The notes under the pieces are model-generated. The model worked only from the letters and a program-made list of their open reading frames with translations. It made no database searches and was not told the origin of the DNA. Source: Liolophura sinensis (lineage: Eukaryota; Mollusca; Polyplacophora; Chitonida; Chitonidae). Taken from it: a stretch of DNA of 64,000 bases. Below are positions 54,001 through 64,000 of this stretch, piece after piece (within the stretch, counting starts at the first letter, position 1; every line of letters starts with the position of its first letter). The stretch is taken from contig NC_088307.1 of the NCBI RefSeq assembly GCF_032854445.1, positions 19,234,017 through 19,298,016 of the forward strand, read 5' to 3'. The position numbers and the translations under genes were made by a program.

Positions 54001-54389
54001 TCAGAGAGTTTTGAGAAAACCAAAGTGCCTCGAGTAAACCAATGCCAGAGAAGAATGTAAAGAAAATTTAAATTGAACCTAAAACAGATATCACTTGAAT
54101 TCGTGAATTCGGTCCAGTTGTTGGTTCAGAAGCTAGCTTTATTGCATGCCGTTCTGCACGGTTAGCGCTTTCTCATGAGTGTGTTCGTGATATGGTTATT
54201 TGAACCCATGTGGTTATTTCCCTTTGGTCTTATGAGCAATCGGGCTGTGAGAGAAGCATGTGCCAGATTCAACAGGATGTTCTAACAACACCCCGACACG
54301 CAGTTCGTGTCGTTTTTATCAATGCTTCTTCTTCAAATTGTATTTTTGAACAACTTTCTATATACTCAGATACTTGGGATAACGAATAA

Positions 54390-54535
54390 AGACTTACACA
54401 CCATGGAGTGTAAAACCAGCACAGCGAGGACAGTGAGATAATTGGCAAATGGTCACAAGTGGCCGGTGAAATACGATCTGTTGTCAGTTTATTTCAGTTA
54501 GGGTTTATTCTACCGTCTTTTAGACTAATTTGAAT
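54390..54535 (-). repeat. Family C copy
   Basis: 'GAGTGTAAAACCAGCACAGC', 'TTGGCAAATGGTCACAAG', 'CAGTTTATTTCAGTTAGGG'. Confidence 0.7.
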
Positions 54536-54539
54536 TATA

Positions 54540-55540
54540 CCAAGTTGTATAGTTCGTTCGTGTAGGGTAAACATCTGTGCCGTATTGCTACAGGAATGAG
54601 TGTTCATTCTGGAAATTATGCTGCGCTGGCCTGCTAGTGACTCAGCCATGGAGGTCCCTAACTACAAGAAGTTTTTTTTTTTATTCTCCGAACCAGTAAT
54701 CTCCAACGGACCTTTCAAAGCAAATCTTATTAAAAATTTGAAAGCACATGCCTGAAATTAGTTAAATATAAATAAGTAAGATGTCAGTCTTTTGTAGTCA
54801 AAGTTATCTCAAATAGAATTGTAATTATATAAATTTTTAGCTTAATATCACAGCATAGACCACAGATCTCTAGAATCATGCGTGAAAGCCGTGCTTAATG
54901 TGAGATTAGGGACTGTATAAACATGGCGCGGTTTCTGTAAAATCGCTGAACAGAAATCGTTGACGCATCGATAAGTGATTTTGAGACGCCCCCTTTCCTC
55001 TTCGAAAGAGGATCTTTCGTTTGAATTATGTCTGTTTATACAGGTATATTTTATGAGGACATTAACAATGCAATTCCCGGAAATGCAAATACACATCTGC
55101 GAGACATGGGTGTAGTTCACTGGTGTTTTTCTCTTTTTTCTTTTTTTTTTTTTTCATACCCCCCTCCCCCTCCCCGCCCTTCCCCCTCCCATATGATTCC
55201 TGTCACGCATTGCTGTCATGATTCAGGTATATTTAAGTTTCGTATTACAGCTATGGTTCATAACATCATCCGGACAATTTGACATTTACCTGCAGCGGTC
55301 TTCTTTATATTTGCTCAGTCTTGGCTCTCTAACACTCGGCGAAACCGTCAGTATATAATGGATGTGCTATAGACATCGGCCTTCATGGCGAATATCGATT
55401 TCGAAGGTAATTCTACGATTGACAATATACAGCTACATCGCCTGTTTTTCAGTCGTCAGGATACTGGAGATGAGTGTTCAAATCCGACCTTGCCGGGGCA
55501 GGACTGTCATTGTTCGTGGGTCCTTGATGACAATAAGTCG
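54540..55540. other. No gene recognised; pyrimidine tract
   Basis: A strong T/C tract is at 55132-55194. A tRNA-like B box ('GAGTGTTCAAATCCGACC') at about 55471 suggests a SINE head scrap just before the family C copy. Confidence 0.35.
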
Positions 55541-55544
55541 TACA

Positions 55545-55692
55545 GACTTACAGTAAAGAGAGTAAAACCAGAGCAGTAACGATAGTGTGAGAGTTGGAAA
55601 ATATTCACACGTGACCGGTGAAATACGACCTCTTCTCTGTTTACCTCAAGTATATGTAATGTTTTATTCTAACTGTTAGTGCACAACTAAGC
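55545..55692 (-). repeat. Family C copy
   Basis: 'AGAGTAAAACCAGAGCAGTA', 'GTGAAATACGACCTCTTCTC', 'TTATTCTAACTGTTAGTGC'. It directly abuts the SINE-A at 55694. Confidence 0.75.
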
Positions 55693-55693
55693 T

Positions 55694-55868
55694 CAGCTCA
55701 TGCTGGCTTCCTCTCCGGCCGTAAGTTTGAAAGTCTGCCAGCAACCTCCGGATGGTCGTGGGCTTCCCCCGGCTCTGCCCGGTTTCCTCCCACCAGAATG
55801 CTGGCCGTCATCGTATAAGTGAAATATTCTTGAGTACGGCGTAAACACCAATCAAATAAAATAAAGAA
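55694..55868 (+). mobile_element. SINE family A, head-truncated copy inserted in family C
   Basis: 'CAGCTCATGCTGGCTTCCTC' to the (ATAA) tail. 'ACAACTAAGCTC' occurs just before (55683-55694) and again just after (55870-55881), consistent with a target duplication. Confidence 0.9.
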
Positions 55869-55904
55869 ATACAACTAAGCTCGAGTGTCTGTTTGTAATG
55901 TCTA

Positions 55905-56062
55905 ACATTCGATAAAGAACACTTGTCACCTACCAAAAATGTATGCACATTTGTCCGTCACGTGTGAGAAAGTTCGTCGGTAACTTGCCGGTGGTCTTAC
56001 TACGGATCTCCGGCTTCTCGGCTGCACTTATAATACTGACTGCCATCGCAGAGGTGAAAAAT
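55905..56062 (+). mobile_element. SINE family D fragment
   Basis: 'GTCACGTGTGAGAAAGTTCG', 'CGGTAACTTGCCGG', 'ACTGACTGCCATCGCAGAGG'. Confidence 0.6.
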
Positions 56063-56158
56063 ATGATTAAACCATGTATGCTGATGTACCGTAATAAATA
56101 TAGATGCTATGTAATCACAGATTCTCTTGTTGACCTTTATTGTTAGAGTTTATTAACG

Positions 56159-56368
56159 GGCTCACGTGGCCGAGTGACTAACGTGCTAACGCCGCGTATT
56201 GGTGTAGGAGCCTCTATGCAAACGCGATAGCTCTGAGCTCAAGTCCTGCTCATCCTGGCTTGGGAATAATCTCTTAATGGTTGTGGGATCTGTACGGTTT
56301 CCTTCCATCATAATGCTTTCCACCGTCGCCCATGAGTGAAATAATTTTGAGTAAAACACCAAAAGACA
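56159..56368 (+). mobile_element. SINE family A, diverged near-full copy
   Basis: 'GGCTCACGTGGCCGAGTGAC' head, 'GAGCTCAAGTCCTGCTCATC', core with a deletion, 'GAAATAATTTTGAGTAAAAC'. Confidence 0.8.
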
Positions 56369-57098
56369 TATACAAATCACTGAAATCTAATTTTACTGGT
56401 TATATTTTACTCGGCAAACTTTAGCATAAACAATTTAGATCACAGCGGGAAAATTATATCATAATTGTAACAAAAAGTGCTGACTCATCTGTGTTCTTTA
56501 ATAATACCAGTTTTGCAGAATTTGCATCTTGATATGAACATGAATTTCAGGGTTATCATCCGATAAAGCGATAATAATCCTGAACTACAGAAAAAAGTAT
56601 ACCTTGGCTGGCATTATGGTGACACTACTGACTGTGTGGAATACTTGCATTTACGTCGTGGTAAAATACGCGGCTAGACATAAGCTTGTAAGTTACCAAC
56701 TACCATGCAGTCAATGGTGTTTTTTTTTTTAAACTTTGAAAAAAATTCCATCTATAATTACTTTGATTTCTTCCATCTGTCTGAAAAACAAATTGCCCTC
56801 TTGCTTGACGCTGAGGATAAGGACAAAGAGAAAAAAACAATGAAAAATTTTGTTGACATTTCTATCATGGGCAGTTTGTGTATACGTGGGATGTATAGAT
56901 TGGCCCGTCTATATCCCGGTTAAACCAGTTTCCTTGGTATTGTATTTGTGCTTTCTCCACCACTCGAGATTTGTCTGATCCTGGTGCAGCTTAGTTAGGA
57001 CCCCGTGTTTCCGTAATGTGACATCCCGTACCACATTCTCTACGGTATCAGCCCCTTAACATTCTTCTCGAGGCCCGGTCAGAGTGAACCCAACTCAC

Positions 57099-57297
57099 GT
57101 GCTTCCTGTGTGCTGTGGTGGGTCAACAAACAGCCCGACAGAATTGTTCTCAGGTATATAGAGGGATCGAGGAAGTCCTTGATGCATCTTGTAGAAGTGT
57201 TCAGAATCCAGCCTGGTGATGCCGCGACACCCCCCGCGCGACCCTCTCTCCCTTTTGTCGGCGATGTAGGTACTATATAATGGCTGCATCTGTTAGA
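57099..57297 (-). CDS. Candidate unidentified exon
   Basis: The minus strand reads YIADKRERGSRGGCRGITRL, then DSEHFYKMHQGLPRSLYIPE, then NNSVGLFVDPPQHTGS, ending at a GTGAGT donor (57098). The stretch is more GC-rich than its surroundings and has a protein-like composition. The start is uncertain: an AG lies just before ATGCAGCC at 57297. I recognise no domain. It could equally be a chance frame. Confidence 0.3.
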
Positions 57298-57299
57298 GT

Positions 57300-58044
57300 T
57301 CTTCCTATCTTAACCCGATCAAAAATTAAAGGTGATCCCAATTTTCTTCTGCGGAATTAATCAAAAGAAGTATATCATGGGTAAAATTGATCCAGTAAAC
57401 GTACAATTTATGCCAACCCTGGTTTTTGACATGCTGAAACCTTGTACAAGGAATTCTGTACCCGGCGTCAAAATGGAAATTCTTCCAAGCCATTATTTAT
57501 CAAACATAGGCCTACATACATTTGTCAGGCTTTCAAACACCCTAATCTCCCCACTCCACTCACATGTGGTATATCATCTTAAATTCAAGACGTGCATTCT
57601 GTTGGGAAATTCACATGGGCTATGGGATGAATAGTAATGGTGTTATTGACAATCGCTGTACATACTTGCGTGTATCTGCACGGTACATCTGCTGCCATGC
57701 GTACGTGGATTCAAATGTCACCCTACCTACATGTATTCGAGGGAGCGACAAACACTTGAAGTATATGCTGCACGTGCTTTTTCGCACAACCATCCGCAGT
57801 TGCTTTAATTTTGTCATAGATATCAATGACAAATATACGCTTAGAAACCATCCACTTTGGACATTTGTTTTCACCACGGAGAAATGTCGTATCTATTTAA
57901 CTGAGTTTATTAAATTTAGAGAGGAACCTGAAGTATTACGGGTAATTTTGTCTGTTTTGGCAATCATTTCTGGCGGTACCGCACAAGGAATGCTCGTTAC
58001 AGCCAGAGTCATGGTCACGTATAATCGGATCAGCTTAGCAATTT
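57300..58044. other. Unassigned, longest open frame of the window
   Basis: A plus-strand frame from 57564 runs 246 codons, but its last ~60 codons are SINE sequence. The unique part has no domain I know, is rich in rare-looking composition, and has no supporting splice structure. Treated as chance. Confidence 0.3.
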
Positions 58045-58810
58045 ATTTTTCTCAGATGCAGAGGATGAAGAAAATTTTTTTCAAGGTCAAGAAACTAACA
58101 GCCACCGGGCTCGATGGTATATTTATTTATTTATTTTATTGGTGTTTTACGCCGTATTCAAGAATATTTCACTTATACGACGGCGGCCAGCATTATGGTG
58201 GGTGGAAACCAGACAGAGCCAGGGGAAACCCACGACCATCCGCAGGTTGCTGGAAGACCTTCTCACATACGGCCGGAGAGGAAGCCAGCATGAGCTGGAC
58301 TTGAACTCACAGCGACCGCATTGGTAAGAGGCTTCTGGGTCATTACGCTGCGCTAACGCGCTAACCGACTGAGCCACGGAGGTCCCGTACTCGACGGTAT
58401 ATATAATGAGGTACTTTAACTGGTGGTTAATAGATGTTGTGGAAAAAGATTTCCTTTTTTTTTAAATCGGAAAACCTTAAATTTGTTGAGTAAAAATACA
58501 ACTGGGTAACTCCGCACAACTTTGAAACTTGTGTTGAATTCCATGACTTAAACACGTTGTTTTGGATTATCCTAGAGGTTGAAGAAACAATTTTTCTACG
58601 TCTGGAAACTAACAGTCACCAGGCTAGACTGTATAATGGGGCCCTTCCACTGGTGGTTAATAGATTTTGTGGAAAAATATATATATAAATTTTCTTAAAT
58701 TGAAAGACCTTAAGTTTGTTGAGTTGTGTAAAAATGCGATTTGGTAACTCCGCATAACTTTGAAACTTGTTTGGAATTTCATGATTTAAACACATTGTTT
58801 TGGATTAGCA
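58045..58810. repeat. Direct duplication of ~250 bp, first copy split by a SINE
   Basis: 'AACTAACAGCCACCGGGCT' at about 58093 and 'AACTAACAGTCACCAGGCT' at about 58606. 'ACTGGTGGTTAATAGATG' at 58420 and 'ACTGGTGGTTAATAGATTTT' at 58650. 'GGTAACTCCGCACAACTTTG' at 58505 and 'GGTAACTCCGCATAACTTTG' at 58743. The first copy is interrupted by the SINE at 58123-58389; the second is not. Confidence 0.85.
58123..58389 (-). mobile_element. SINE family A, full length with 13-bp target duplication
   Basis: Complete element between CTCGATGGTATAT (58110-58122) and CTCGACGGTATAT (58390-58402), one mismatch. The empty site is visible in the neighbouring duplicate at about 58622. Confidence 0.95.
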
Positions 58811-58814
58811 GAGT

Positions 58815-59835
58815 TTCTTTGCCGATGGTCATGTAGAAAAAATAGCTTCATGTTATACTCTGTGTTTTTTAATGTTCATTATTTCTTCGAAATATTAATT
58901 AATTTGAAAATGCCAAAATGGAAAATGGAAAAACAAACTGTGTCTTCTGACCATATACATATGTTAAACTGTCACTCGCACTGATGAAAAAAGCTCACAG
59001 ATTCCTTTTTGTTGGAAATGATATTGTATAGGCAAATTAAACTACGCTACAAAGCGGAGTATTTTTTAATGAGAAATACTGCGAAAACATTTACGCATTA
59101 TTGTGAACGTGGGTAACAAATTGTTCAGCTGTATATACAGTTCAGGTCAGTCGTGGTTTTGTATTAATCTGTTCTGATATAGCAGACGAATATGGGACAA
59201 TGGCACAGTTTTTATTTTGCATGCTGAGTTGACATAACAATGAGAGACTCGAGGGCGAGCTACACAGAAAGTCCAAGTAACAGCAGAATGTATTGTTTTC
59301 TGTGACGTTGCAGTGCATGTGTACATCACACATGTTTTATGAGCGCACGTACACCGATAATTGTGACGTAATAAAGAAGAGAACAGATGAGTTCACAGCT
59401 TTGGACCGTCTTGATACAGGCGGGAAAGCGTTTTACGAGTTCCCTATTGCAGGTTATATGTTTTTTAGCGCTTTGCTCCATATACACACCGGGAGACCAT
59501 GGAATTAATATTCATTTATTAACTCATATTTTGCACACACCTGAAAAACAACGATTGAAACTCAAAGGTGTATTTAAAGAAAAACAGCTTTATCACTGGA
59601 CAAACTACAGAATAGTTTATCCTGGACGGAAGATGTCTTACCATTCTCAAGTGTTATCCTTGTCTCAATTCAGCGATTTGTTTTGTCTGAATTGTGTAAA
59701 AAATTTCATCAACTTCTATGCTATGTGTTCTTAAGTTGTGTTGGTATAATGGATAGATATTGCCTGTAAAGACAGTAATAAGTACTTCACAACATTGAAC
59801 CCGTCCTGGTTTAAAATGAATAAAAGACAGTATAC
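58815..59835. other. No feature recognised
   Basis: AT-rich sequence. Frames up to 115 codons without recognised domains. Confidence 0.3.
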
Positions 59836-59839
59836 AACA

Positions 59840-59945
59840 TAGACAATAAAATCGGAGTAGTGGCGATTGTGAAACAGTTGGCAAATGGTCACATATATTA
59901 CCGGTAAAATTTGGCTACTTGCCAATTTACCTCAGGGACTCGCTG
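59840..59945 (-). repeat. Family C copy
   Basis: 'CAGTTGGCAAATGGTCACAT', 'CGGTAAAATTTGG', 'CAATTTACCTCAGGG'. Confidence 0.65.
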
Positions 59946-60049
59946 GCCACTTAATCCGTCTAATGCGGTCTTCCAATTCCCCAAGACGACCACCAACTGG
60001 ATGATTTATTTAAAAATGCATCTTGAGCTAGGAAAGGCAATCTATTTTA

Positions 60050-60200
60050 ACGATTTTTAGATCAGTGATGTTTAATAAACTGCAACTAACAACACCACAT
60101 TTATTTATCACATAATTTCGTTTAGACAATGGTGCTAAGGGACATGTGCGTTGCTACTTTACAAGCATGTGCATAAACAGTTGGAATAAAAACACTGTGG
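60050..60200 (+). repeat. Family C copy
   Basis: 'GATCAGTGATGTTTAATAAA', 'GACAATGGTGCTAAGGG', 'CATAAACAGTTGGAATAAAA'. Confidence 0.75.
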
Positions 60201-60206
60201 TTTTAC

Positions 60207-60428
60207 AGAGAGGCTCCGTTGCCAGCATGGTTAACGTGCGGGCATGGCTGCAGCTCATGCATGACGAATTCCTCTTCCGCTGTATGCGGAAAGGTCTTTC
60301 ACCAACCTGCGGCTGGTCGTGTGTTTCCTCCCGGGCTCTGCCAGTGGTTTCCTTCCACCGTAATGCTGCCCACCGACCTACAAGTGAAATATTCTTGAGT
60401 AGTTGTTAAAAAAAAAAAATCAAATAAA
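60207..60428 (+). mobile_element. SINE family A, diverged copy
   Basis: 'GAGGCTCCGTTGCCAGCATG', 'AACCTGCGGCTGGTCGTG', 'GAAATATTCTTGAGTAGTTG', A-rich tail. Confidence 0.85.
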
Positions 60429-60934
60429 TTAAAATCCATGCTGTAGTCCTTTATATCTATATGTGCTAGACTGTTCAATTCCTTTTCACAATCTATATTT
60501 TAGTCAATTTTATCTAGTTTATCGATCTAATTTATTTGTCCTCGAATTCAGCACTGATCTATCTTGTGGCGGGGTTCTGATTGTACCTTCCTGGACACTG
60601 CGAAAACTTTAACAATAAAGTCGCCGGTTCAAATCCAGTTTGAGCTTTACCATTTTACATTTATATTTATCTGGGATTTACATTTCCCTGGTATGGATCC
60701 TTCCGGTTTTGAAACACCAGTCCTAGTTTCGAACCAGGGATCTCCGGGTCAAGTAAAGACGGTTAACATGTACTCCCGGGGCAGTATTAAGTGCCAAGTT
60801 CAGGTTGTTAGTTTGAAATCAGGAACAGCCTCTGCCAGTTCTCAGCACGATAGAATCTGTGCTATGCATAGAAAGTATAAATCTAACATAACGATGTTAC
60901 TGTCCTACTACAATCCTCTTTCTAAATGACATAG

Positions 60935-61165
60935 TAGGACCCTCATTGGCTCAGGTATATAAAACGTTGGCTCGTTACCACCACCTGGCCCTTAATCTAT
61001 GGGTTGCATGTTGGAATCCACCTTTCGCTCCTTAGACTTACTGTTACATAATCCAGTCCCTAAATAATATAGCATGAGCGTCAATGGCTCAGGTACTTAA
61101 CACGCTTAACATCGCTACCCCATGACCAATGGGTCGCGTGTTCGAATTCATCTATCGCTCTACAG
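60935..61165 (+). repeat. Two tandem tRNA-like SINE heads
   Basis: 'CCTCATTGGCTCAGGTATAT' with 'GGGTTGCATGTTGGAATCC', then about 130 bases on 'GTCAATGGCTCAGGTACTTA' with 'GGGTCGCGTGTTCGAATTC'. Each has an A-box-like and a B-box-like part. They look like a duplicated SINE head, not tRNA genes. Confidence 0.6.
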
Positions 61166-61529
61166 ACCACAGCTTTAAGTCAAGAGGTTTGCTAGGTATA
61201 CACCTGGCGTACGATATTTTACTTCGATTTCTTCTACCCATAAACCCGAGCGCTGTCATATACGTCCCGACGATAGCGACACTGTGCGCCGAAATACAGG
61301 ATATCGAAAAAAGACTTCCGTTTTTGGTGTTGGTGCGTTTGTTGTATGCAAAACTGATCTGTGGTTGTAAACTTCATTTTGAATGCGTGACATGTTGAAC
61401 TGATGGAATTCATGCGGTATCGAAGTTTTCGCAAGACAGTGCGCGTAGGCACTGTCGAACACTTGTCCCTGCCACTACATATAAGATCTAGATTAGAACA
61501 ATGGAAGTAGGGAATGGTAAAAATCCGCA

Positions 61530-61602
61530 TGGCTGTGAGTGGTATCGAACCCACGTCATGGGTGACCTAGACATGGACTGACAATCACCTCAACCATTTA
61601 TC
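61530..61602 (-). repeat. tRNA-like SINE head
   Basis: On the minus strand: 'AATGGTTGAGGTGATTGTC' and 'GACGTGGGTTCGATACCAC', A- and B-box-like elements with no acceptor stem found. Confidence 0.45.
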
Positions 61603-61604
61603 AA

Positions 61605-62370
61605 AAAATCATGAAAGATTCTGTTTTGACTGACAGGTGAGTGCTGCAAGCCCCACAACCGGAAGCGCTGTAAGCCTTCTACCATAATCATGTCTTGTTC
61701 GAATTCGGCCCTTTTTTCACATGGTGAAACTTATATTAATAAAGTTTTGTTTGTGTATAAGTATTGTATTGCAAGTACTCACTGTAGCCGTATCTTCTTC
61801 TCTCCATTTGACATATGTTATCTGTAATTTGCACCGATCAGTTTGGTAGCAAGAGTAAGATTTACATCTGTATGCCAGGTGTTTCTTTGTCATGTTACTT
61901 TTTATATTTCGGAATCTTGCTGGCCATTTGCTTTTCATTTGTCAATGAAGTCCAAGAATTATCTTGAGGTGTGTCCAATACTACAGTTTAAGTGCTGTCT
62001 TCACCTGTGTGGCCAGGTGCATGTCTGATGCAATTGTTGTTATCTCGCTGATTGGAATGTGTCGACTTTTGTGCCATTCTTGAGTTTTGCTTTAATGTCA
62101 CGAATCAGTTGCGAATCCTACATTTGTATGGGAAATATACTCGGTCTTCGTGAGTGGAAAATTCATGCAGAGCGTTCAGTATTTATTAGGCGCTCGGACA
62201 GATATTGTAGATCGCTTTACCGATGTCCTTTTTTGCTTTGCTCTTACACCTTTTTCTTTGCTACTCTATCGATTAAGAACAGTACATGGCACAATAAAGA
62301 TTTGTGCTATACCGATGTGCTGTCATAAGTATATTTTTCTTTCTGCGCTTGTAATCCATGGTGCTACGGA
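61605..62370. other. No feature recognised
   Basis: Unassigned AT-rich sequence. Confidence 0.3.
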
Positions 62371-62374
62371 GTGT

Positions 62375-62525
62375 CTGAGTTGCTGTTTTTGAAACATTTA
62401 CATCAACAGTTCGAATAAAATCCTGAGGTAAAGTGACAAAGAGGTCGGACTTCACCAATTATGCGTGTGTGACCATTTGCCGACCATCTCCCTGTCGTCG
62501 CTGCTTTAGTTTTACTCCAAGTATT
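62375..62525 (+). repeat. Family C copy
   Basis: 'TACATCAACAGTTCGAATAA', 'GTGACAAAGAGGTCGGAC', 'GTGTGACCATTTGCCG'. Confidence 0.7.
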
Positions 62526-62639
62526 ATTTTCCAATCAGTGTCATTACCAGAATAGTGTAGAATAGCATTCTTCGTTCTGGAGTGTTTTCCATCTTTCATA
62601 ACCGGTACTTTCACTTTTTGTATAAAATAACCGAGTGAC

Positions 62640-62644
62640 ATATA

Positions 62645-62721
<77 letters not shown>
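62640..62721. repeat. (TA)n microsatellite
   Basis: About 40 TA units with one TATG interruption near the start. Confidence 0.97.
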
Positions 62722-62723
<2 letters not shown>

Positions 62724-63154
62724 TTGATCATGACTGCCGGATATATAGGGACCTTATATCATGGTGCAGACGTTCAAGCCTATAATATATTCGGTTTTTC
62801 ATCGGTGAGGGAAAGAGTTCGAATCCAACTCTGGAAGGGCTAGCTAGCTAAAGCCATTTGTCACGAAAATCTATAATAAACAAATGCGCTACTGACGCGT
62901 TTCTTAAAGCCGCAATGGTTTTCATTTCTGGAAATACCTCGAAAATATGACAGACGAATTGCAATTACAAGACAATTAACAGTGGAAAAGTCAGTACATG
63001 TTTTTTAAATTTTTTTTTAATTCTAAATATCTATATCATAATGTGATTGCAATAGTTTTTAACGCACATACACTCAATCGTACCTATATTTCGCCATTTA
63101 AACCTCTATGTATTATGTAACACGATACAGGAATATATTATATTTCTGCTAGGG

Positions 63155-63352
63155 TACCTCCATGGTCGAGAGGAATAGCACGCCCGCGAGGCGCAATGAC
63201 CATGGAGCCTATCACCAATGTGGTCGCTGTGAGTTCAAGTCCACCTCATGCTGCCTTCCTCTCTGTTCTTCCAGCAACCTGCTCTGTTTCCTCCCACCAC
63301 TTGTAATGCTCGCCGTCGTCGTAGAAGTGAAATATTCTTGAGTACGGCGTAA
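63155..63352 (+). mobile_element. SINE family A, near full length with core deletion
   Basis: 'GGTACCTCCATGGTCGAGAG', 'CACCAATGTGGTCGCTGTGA', 'GAGTTCAAGTCCACCTCATG', 'GAAATATTCTTGAGTACGGC'. Part of the core between head and tail is missing. Confidence 0.9.
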
Positions 63353-63354
63353 GT

Positions 63355-64000
63355 CTTGTTTTTCGTATTACTGTACTTGGCAATGAGTAAATAAATTATG
63401 TCATGTTGAAATACACACTTATTCAACAATCAACATTGTAGTTTTTGCGCTGTGACAGTCCAGGTTGTTTTTGGAGTTACAATCCTCAGGGACGTGTAAA
63501 TAAATTATACCATGTTAAAGTACACTTGTGCAACAATCAACATTGTAGTTTTTGTGTGTATCGTCTTCGGTCAGTTCGCATTTTATACTTAGTCATGAGC
63601 AACTAAATGCCATATTGTTTTAAAGACCATACCGGTGCGTACGAAGTACAGGATTACGATTGTGTATGTACGGCACGCACTTATATAGGCGATCAGCTAT
63701 GGATACCTGCCCTGTGACAGCGTCTCTTTACGTCTTCCTAATGAATACAATGTATATCAGCAATCGTGTTGCAAACCTGTTAACCCTGTAGGTATTATGC
63801 CGGTATATATAAATAGTTAGACTTTGAGTGTCTTAGCTGTGGACTACGTATGCTTCACTATAGCCTTCAGGGTCACTAGATCGTGATAAGTTTCTGCGTG
63901 TTCGTGATATAGGCCTGCCACAACACCGTCAACACAGCGTTGTTAAAGTGGGACGTCAAAAGTTGACTTAAAACCCACTGAATCAAAGCAAGTCCGTATC
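63355..64000. other. No gene recognised; local duplication
   Basis: 'ACTTATTCAACAATCAACAT' (63417) and 'CTTGTGCAACAATCAACAT' (63525) mark a short direct repeat of about 105 bases. Nothing else recognised up to the window end. Confidence 0.3.

Noticed and set aside
55385-55579. Cysteine-containing frame after a good-looking acceptor (TGTTTTTCAG)
   Set aside because: It contains a tRNA-like B box (GTGTTCAAATCC) and runs into a family C repeat, so a SINE scrap is more likely than an exon.
57564-58304. 246-codon plus-strand frame, the longest in the window
   Set aside because: The last quarter is SINE-A sequence, and the rest shows no domain, signal or splice structure.

Overview
The window is animal nuclear DNA, most likely from a mollusc. 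The grounds are spliced exons with GT/AG sites, long AT-rich non-coding stretches, and very many copies of tRNA-derived SINEs whose ends ('ACGCCGTACTCAAGAATAT' and 'GTTTAACGTCGTACTTAA') I associate with bivalve and gastropod genomes. Very little of it codes for protein. Most open frames are chance runs or run through repeats.

Region 1 (about 2.0-7.1 kb, minus strand) holds the only gene I can build with confidence: the 3' part of a secreted whey-acidic-protein (WAP, four-disulfide core) gene. Four exons (7119-7032, 4714-4562, 3777-3655, 2288-2044) join in phase into 202 codons plus a stop, coding a short cysteine motif and three WAP domains. The 5' end with the signal peptide was not found. 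All three introns carry, at or next to their 5' splice site, a tandem array whose unit is a copy of the upstream exon's last bases plus its splice donor: about 30 bp, 107 bp and 52 bp units. In the 30 bp array the copied donors stay in one reading phase and the frame is open. This is the most unusual structure in the window.

Region 2 (about 0.4-1.3 kb and 7.2-29.5 kb) is repeat-rich intergenic or intronic DNA: a SINE split by a 37 bp minisatellite, SINE families A, B and D, an interspersed repeat family C, foldback MITEs, a Penelope-like reverse transcriptase relic (20.2-20.9 kb) and several minisatellites.

Region 3 (29.5-41.9 kb) holds a complete-ended but internally deleted Tc1/mariner-type transposon (29512-30703, TA duplication), a TTAA-flanked foldback element, a decayed Ty3/gypsy-type retrotransposon (about 36.4-40.44 kb) with another repeat inserted between its protease and reverse transcriptase, and a large foldback (41226-41868).

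Region 4 (42-64 kb) is again SINEs (several with perfect target-site duplications), MITEs, microsatellites and unassigned AT-rich DNA. One possible unidentified exon lies at 57099-57297 on the minus strand.

No rRNA, CRISPR, operon or bacterial-type features are present. The many tRNA-like stretches look like SINE heads, not functional tRNA genes. All family and copy calls are from reading by eye; boundaries of old repeats are approximate.
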